Under the pieces are notes generated by a model that had not been told where the DNA came from, ran no database searches, and saw only the letters and a list, made by a program, of their open reading frames with translations. The position numbers and the translations under genes were made by a program. Shown piece after piece: positions 59,401-64,000 of a DNA stretch of 64,000 nt. How positions within the stretch are numbered: position 1 is the stretch's first letter; every line of letters starts with the position of its first letter. Source of the DNA: Maylandia zebra (taxonomy: Eukaryota; Chordata; Actinopteri; Cichliformes; Cichlidae); contig NC_135170.1 in NCBI RefSeq assembly GCF_041146795.1, forward strand, positions 23,988,033-24,052,032, written 5' to 3'.

Positions 59401-61126
59401 TGTTATCATTATTCATAACTCTCATAAAGGACTTGAAATAAGATTCTTTTTCATTAAATATTTGATCTTCTCACCCTTAAGGGTTAAGAGTGAGACAAAG
59501 TAGTTGCTTCTGCTATATGCCTTTCATTACCTCGATCTCTCATCTGCTTTTTCCCCAGAAGCAGTTCTGAGATGAAGCCCACAGGGAGCCAGAAAGATAC
59601 AGGAGATTTATTAAAAGTAAAAAAGAAATTAAAAGTGAAGAAGAGGCTAAAAGAAGAGATGCAGCAGTGGGAGGAGAGCAAGCATTGTCCTGATGCTGAG
59701 ACTGAAGCATCGGAGCCCCCGTACAAAAAGAAAACGATGGAGAAGGACAGAATAAACAAAGAAAGCACAGGTGTGTGAGCGAGAACTTAACATTACATCG
59801 ATTACCTGTGGAGTGTCAATGTAAAATTTTGATTGGAGCCATTTGACAAAATCACTTTGCACCTCTGCAGCCTTTCAGCCTTTCTGTGGAGTGACCAGTC
59901 ATTCTACTTTTGTGCAGAGTGTGACTCGTTGCATTTTGAGAATGTCAGATTTAATCACAGTTCTGTGATTTTGTTTTGTTTTGTTTTTTCTCAATTCCCA
60001 GCCACAGTGGTAGTGTGGGACAGCCAAGTGAAGGACGGCTACAAGCGCAGCGTGGCACCAGCGGCTGATGGAAGTACATCGGATGGCTCGACCCGCGCCG
60101 CACCCGTAGCTTGGGATGGGAAAAAGACGAGTAGTGTGGTAGAAGAGCTGCTCAGGAACGCGTCGGATAAAGCCTACGGAGCCAATGGTGAGATGCAGAG
60201 TCATATTTGTGTTTTTAAATGCAATTTTAAAGAAAATGTGTTTTTAAAGACCCTAAAGGGTGTCAGTGTCTTGTCTTCACTAGTCCTCAGTTGGGATGGT
60301 GAGGTCTCTGCTGTCAGCAGAGATGCCATTGAAGATGCCCGCGATGCCAGGTGTGACACTGTGATCGACGAGTGGGATGAAGACTTCGACAGGGGAAAGG
60401 TGAGGGGTGAAATGCAACATGAAAAAAGTCATTGTCTGTCTGTTCAGTTCACAAGAATCTGTACTGCTGCATTAGAATTAGTTAGATTTCAGTGAAACTT
60501 GCACACAGTGATCACCTAATGGGTCTTTACTCAAAACGTGCATGAGGTCAAAGTTACATTTGTCATTTCACAGGCAAATTTAGTGCCACTAACCAGACTT
60601 TTTATTGTACTATTCTTAGTTAGCGTATTGTCTGTCTTGTCTTAATGTTGGTTTAAAATGGAGCACTGTAACAAAAAATAATTTCCCCCAGGGATCAATA
60701 AAGTATTCTGATTCTGATTCAGACACGTTGTTGCTCTTGGGACCTAAACAGTTACTTGTGACACTTTTGCATGTATATTGTGCAATCAAGTACGATCCCT
60801 GGAAAGATTGTCTAAAAATGTGTTGTTGTAATCTCTGTTATTAAACAACACAGCGCCCCTATTTCTCTCTATGATGGCCAGTTTTTACCCTGCTTTCCTG
60901 TTTAGTATTTTGATTATTAACAACTAAAATACTTCTCCGAGACGATATGCAATTATTTAATTTTAATTTTGTCCCCTTTTCCTCTTATTAACAGGTGACG
61001 AAAGTAAAGCAGTATAAAAGAGAGAAGTGGAGAGGGGCCAGCAGCATGTTCCAGAAGATTCAGGACAGGCGGAACAAGTGGTCTGTAACACCCGGAGGGA
61101 AGAGAGTTTTTGGAGTCCGACGCTGA
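50470..61126 (+). CDS. usp36: Ubiquitin carboxyl-terminal hydrolase 36, nucleolar deubiquitinase
   Basis: Nineteen coding exons: 50470-50722, 50877-51098, 51552-51662, 53999-54101, 54179-54246, 54845-54915, 55023-55105, 55657-55768, 55866-56006, 56527-56627, 56725-56863, 56973-57335, 57627-57851, 58314-58429, 58591-59286, 59559-59770, 60002-60187, 60284-60399 and 60995-61126. They join in phase to 1149 residues (human about 1121). The start [17 protein letters not shown] is the family start. The USP domain spans about residues 120-420, with Cys131 in [10 protein letters not shown], His382 in [12 protein letters not shown], and zinc-type pairs CSIC and CAKCKKK. A long Ser/Pro linker holds [17 protein letters not shown] and lysine-rich nucleolar signals. 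The C-terminal block is [12 protein letters not shown]36 removes ubiquitin from nucleolar ribosome-biogenesis factors and MYC. Catalytic residues are intact. Exon 2 has two in-frame acceptors six bases apart. Confidence 0.98.
51663..53998 (+). other. Long usp36 intron 3
   Basis: 2.3 kb between the coding exons ending DLKK and starting IARHFRFG. No nested gene, RNA gene or named repeat was recognised; it is AT-rich throughout. Confidence 0.5.
55149..55569 (-). mobile_element. Tc1-like family A, internally deleted copy with both ends, in a usp36 intron
   Basis: The left end CACCAGACACTTCATTAGGT then ACACCTTG is mirrored by the right end GTGTATCTAACAAAGTCAGT then GGTGAGTG. Inside lie GGGTTGGACCCCATTTTGGC, GGGCCATATTGACATGATGG, GGTAGCACATCCGTGATGCA and CTTTCTTCTCCATTCTGATG, all landmarks of the family in reverse order. 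Most of the transposase is missing, so this is a non-autonomous or collapsed copy. It lies between usp36 exons 55023-55105 and 55657-55768, antisense to the gene. Confidence 0.88.
60655..60721 (+). mobile_element. LINE-type 3' tail, severely 5' truncated
   Basis: AATTTCCCCCAGGGATCAAT, AAAGTATTCTGATTCTGATTC: the end of a fish non-LTR element with a TCTGA tail. Only about 65 bases remain, inside the last usp36 intron. Confidence 0.65.
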
Positions 61127-63165
61127 GAGTCCAGATTGCTGCTGAAGTCTTGCTGACTTGAAATTGAGACAGAAAATACTTTTCTTACCAAACTCATTTA
61201 CCCAATCTCTCTCTCTCCCTCTCTCTCTCTCTCTTTTTTTCTTTTGTCTTTTGTTTGTTTAATCCCCCATATTCAAGAATAAGATATGTGCCAAAAGCAG
61301 TACACATTACTGTATCAGCAGTCTGCCAACACAACTTTTAAACTAATCAATGTGAAATATTGTTTTCAGCAGACAGCTGAATTTCACTATCTCCCCTTTA
61401 GATGCCGCCATGAGCAGCTTAAAGTTTTCTATGCATTCAGTATTTAATTGAAAATCCTTACATCACGAACATCACGTCAATATCGCGCTAGATTTGTGTC
61501 CTTTGAGCCCCGATTATTTCCCTGAAAATGTGCTACCATGAAATACAAAAAGCTTTACCGTAATTGTGAAAGGTAGGCTGTGACTCATTGGCCTCGCTGA
61601 AAACTGCGCTGAAAACGCAATCTGAGCAAAAAAAGTGACTTTTTTTAACAAAAAATGAAATTATTCTATGTCAAATAACAAAGCTGGACTCATTCATTAT
61701 TCTTGTTTTAGATTTCTTAAATATTTTTATGTTATTATTATTTTTTTCTCATAAGTTGGGATTTTATTTTGTACTCTAGTGTCTGTACCACACTGCTTCT
61801 TTTTAAGGACCGAGTTTTGCCTGCATATTGTTGGTAAAATTGAGGTTTAAAATAGCCACTGTTTCCTCATTACGCATGCCTAAACTGGTTCAAAACCCAT
61901 TTTAAATGAAGGGTCGTTTGTAGTTGCGCAGTTCTTGTTACACACGTGATTTTTTCCCTTCCTTACCAAGTTCAGCTTTAATGTTAATACATTAATAATA
62001 CAAAGGAATGCTCGGTGTCATCGATATGGAGGAAACGCATCGGATGCTGTTAGTTTTATTTTTTATTCATGAGTTATTGTTTTCTTACAGCTCGGTGCAA
62101 TTGTTGTGTGCGTCGTAGAGGCCGGCGTTTCTGGAGGAACTCTCGTTGGCGCAGTTAATTTTCTACTGTGCAGCTATCCAACTATGTAGCTCATCTCATC
62201 AGTTCTTCATTTAGAGAAGCTCAGTTTGGAAACATGTTTTTGTTTTCTGTAAAGAAGGAAAAAAACTCCTTCACCACTATACTGCAATTAAAGGGTTACA
62301 TTTTATACTTCTGGCACTGTGTTATGATGCGATAACTACATGATGAGATCTTCTTGTCCCCTTGTATCTTATACCTCTATGCAATTTTTCTGACAGTCAT
62401 GCTCGCCGTCTAGAAACTGGGCTGAGACTCAGGAACCCAGAACCTCCTGTATTCCCATCTCCACCCTTGATCAGACCCCATTTCATGTAGGAGTCATCCC
62501 TGGACCTAAGCCGCCTCGTTGCATCCTGTACATCCTATAAACAACTGTTTTATACAAAATATATCAGGTGTGGAATCCATCTAATCATCTTGCACCAGTT
62601 TGGGCACAGATGTGTAGAGAAACTAAAGTTAAATAAACAAATGCTTTGCCAGTGTAGATTGTACAGTCCATCTTGTGCTACCAGTGTTTCCCCCACCCCG
62701 ACAACGCTGTAAAGGTTTACCCACGCATTTCTTTTCATTCTAGAGATGTTGCCTTGAATTGGCTATAAAAAGCATAGGTTTTAATGTTATAAATATGTAA
62801 TTTAAAGAAGATCTTTACTGTGCTACTAAATACTCAGAGTAGTCGGTGGGTGTTGAGAATTTATCTACAAGTGTGTTTGTTCAGTTGTGTGTAAGAGAGA
62901 CATTTGTTTTTCATGCAAGTCCTTCCTTATGTCACTGTAATGTGTACAGTACAAGAGGGGCAGTGTCATTTCCAAAGGATAGCTGTGAAGTGGACTGGCA
63001 GATGAACATTTACTGGCGTGAATGGACAGTCCACATGTTTGCATTGATGGTTCCATATTTTGCACCACCTTTTCTGACCAGAGAAGAGAGCTTTCATAAT
63101 GAAAGTAGCTCTTACCTCGTAATAGCTAACTGAAAAGGTGCAATAAAGTTGTGACTTTTGTGAGC
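61127..63165 (+). other. Probable usp36 3' UTR with a distal poly(A) signal
   Basis: After the stop at 61124-61126 comes a (CT)n tract (about 61206-61234) and some 2 kb without coding signal. A good AATAAA lies at 63142-63147, followed by a GT-rich stretch (GTTGTGACTTTTGTGAGCTG), as expected of a cleavage region. Shorter forms are possible. Confidence 0.5.
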
Positions 63166-64000
63166 TGATTGTGGGTTTTTTTTTTTTTCTCTTTGTCTTC
63201 CTCTGCTTTTTCCAAATATACAAATGGTATGTGGGTAAACAGCACAAATAGGGTCAGCATCACTGTTTAAGAAGGGTTCTTTCTTTAAGAAAGTCTGACT
63301 TACCAAAAGAGGTGCATGTATGTTGTATTGCCTTTATCTATGGAAGCTGAACCACTTACTGCACTTTCTTGTTAATACAGCATGCTGCTGGTTGGGTTAC
63401 ATTTAAAATGGACCTCAAAACCATTTGTGTACCATTTCAAGGAAACATGGTGCTCAATGCAATTGCAAGAAATTGTGCATGATGTTCAAATTTTGATTTA
63501 AACAGATCTGACGAATTAGGGTGAGCTCTGACTGGGAAACCAAAAACTTGTAACCCACAGGCAAAGCTCTAAAGTATACACTGCTTTCTTGTCTTTTTTC
63601 TGTCTGAAAAGGACTCTAATCTACAGGATGAACAACCTAACAAGTCCTAAAACTACAGATGGAAACCAGATCTCATTAGCAGGACGTTTACTGTGGGTGA
63701 TAGATCAAGTCTCTCATTCACTTTTGTATAATCACTTATTTTTGTAATAGGGGGAGATGCTGCTGACCAACTAAGTTGGGGAGTTTTTGGTTTGTTTTTT
63801 TTATTTGACATTTCAGACCAACCCATCTTTTACCTCCAGTCTGTGGCTATGATGTATGAGAGATACCAGTTGGATTTATGGATGCCCAATCCCTTCCAGA
63901 TTTCTAGGGCTTCCTGAGCAGACTTTGCATACTCTTCCTGTGCTTGGGTGGGATTTGTCCAATTACTCTGGTTTCCTCCTGAATTACAAAAATATGTCAA
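63166..64000. other. Downstream DNA, nothing recognised
   Basis: Contains a poly(T) run at about 63177-63189. No exon, repeat or RNA gene was identified up to the window edge. Confidence 0.5.

Noticed and set aside
1-64000. CRISPR arrays, operons, prophage or other prokaryotic systems
   Set aside because: Intron-rich vertebrate genes throughout; no regularly spaced direct repeats other than microsatellites.

Overview
The window looks like nuclear DNA of a teleost fish, probably a percomorph and possibly a cichlid-like lineage (species is inference only). Genes have many small exons with GT-AG introns. Microsatellites are common, and there are several decayed Tc1-type transposons, LINE 3' ends and teleost-type dispersed repeats. 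All exon coordinates were derived by hand from splice consensus, reading-frame phase and remembered protein families. No alignment was run.

Layout, left to right. (1) 172-3859, minus strand: eleven exons of a tmc6-type transmembrane channel-like gene, open at both ends. (2) 5111-6728 and 10251-13109, plus strand: two tandem synaptogyrin-2 genes with identical internal exon lengths. The first has a short, unrelated C-terminal tail. (3) 15230-20547, plus: cant1, a calcium-activated nucleotidase, with a distant non-coding first exon. (4) 21561-25267 and 29480-31879, plus: two very similar lgals3bp genes (SRCR-BTB-BACK secreted glycoproteins), with a possible third relic and a transposon-rich gap between them. 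(5) 38773-44838, plus: timp2, five exons and a 5 kb first intron. (6) 46.6-61.1 kb, plus: usp36, a nucleolar ubiquitin protease with nineteen coding exons, followed by about 2 kb of probable 3' UTR.

These genes have their human orthologues on 17q25.3. The plus-strand order cant1-lgals3bp-timp2-usp36 is the human order read as an inverted block, lying next to the tmc6-syngr2 pair. The genes are not an operon and do not form one pathway; the arrangement is conserved linkage. The most informative features are the tandem duplications. The lgals3bp pair is nearly identical over most of exons 2-5 and one intron, but has a sharply bounded divergent block in the last exon. This points to recent duplication or gene conversion plus local diversification.

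Mobile DNA: at least six Tc1-type remnants (four resemble one family), a TA-flanked MITE in tmc6, a structure with perfect 45-bp inverted repeats in a syngr2 intron, an RTE-like LINE fragment, a second LINE 3' end and several short repeat tails. I found no wholly new biological system. The strongest leads concern paralogue evolution and an unusual fold-back element.
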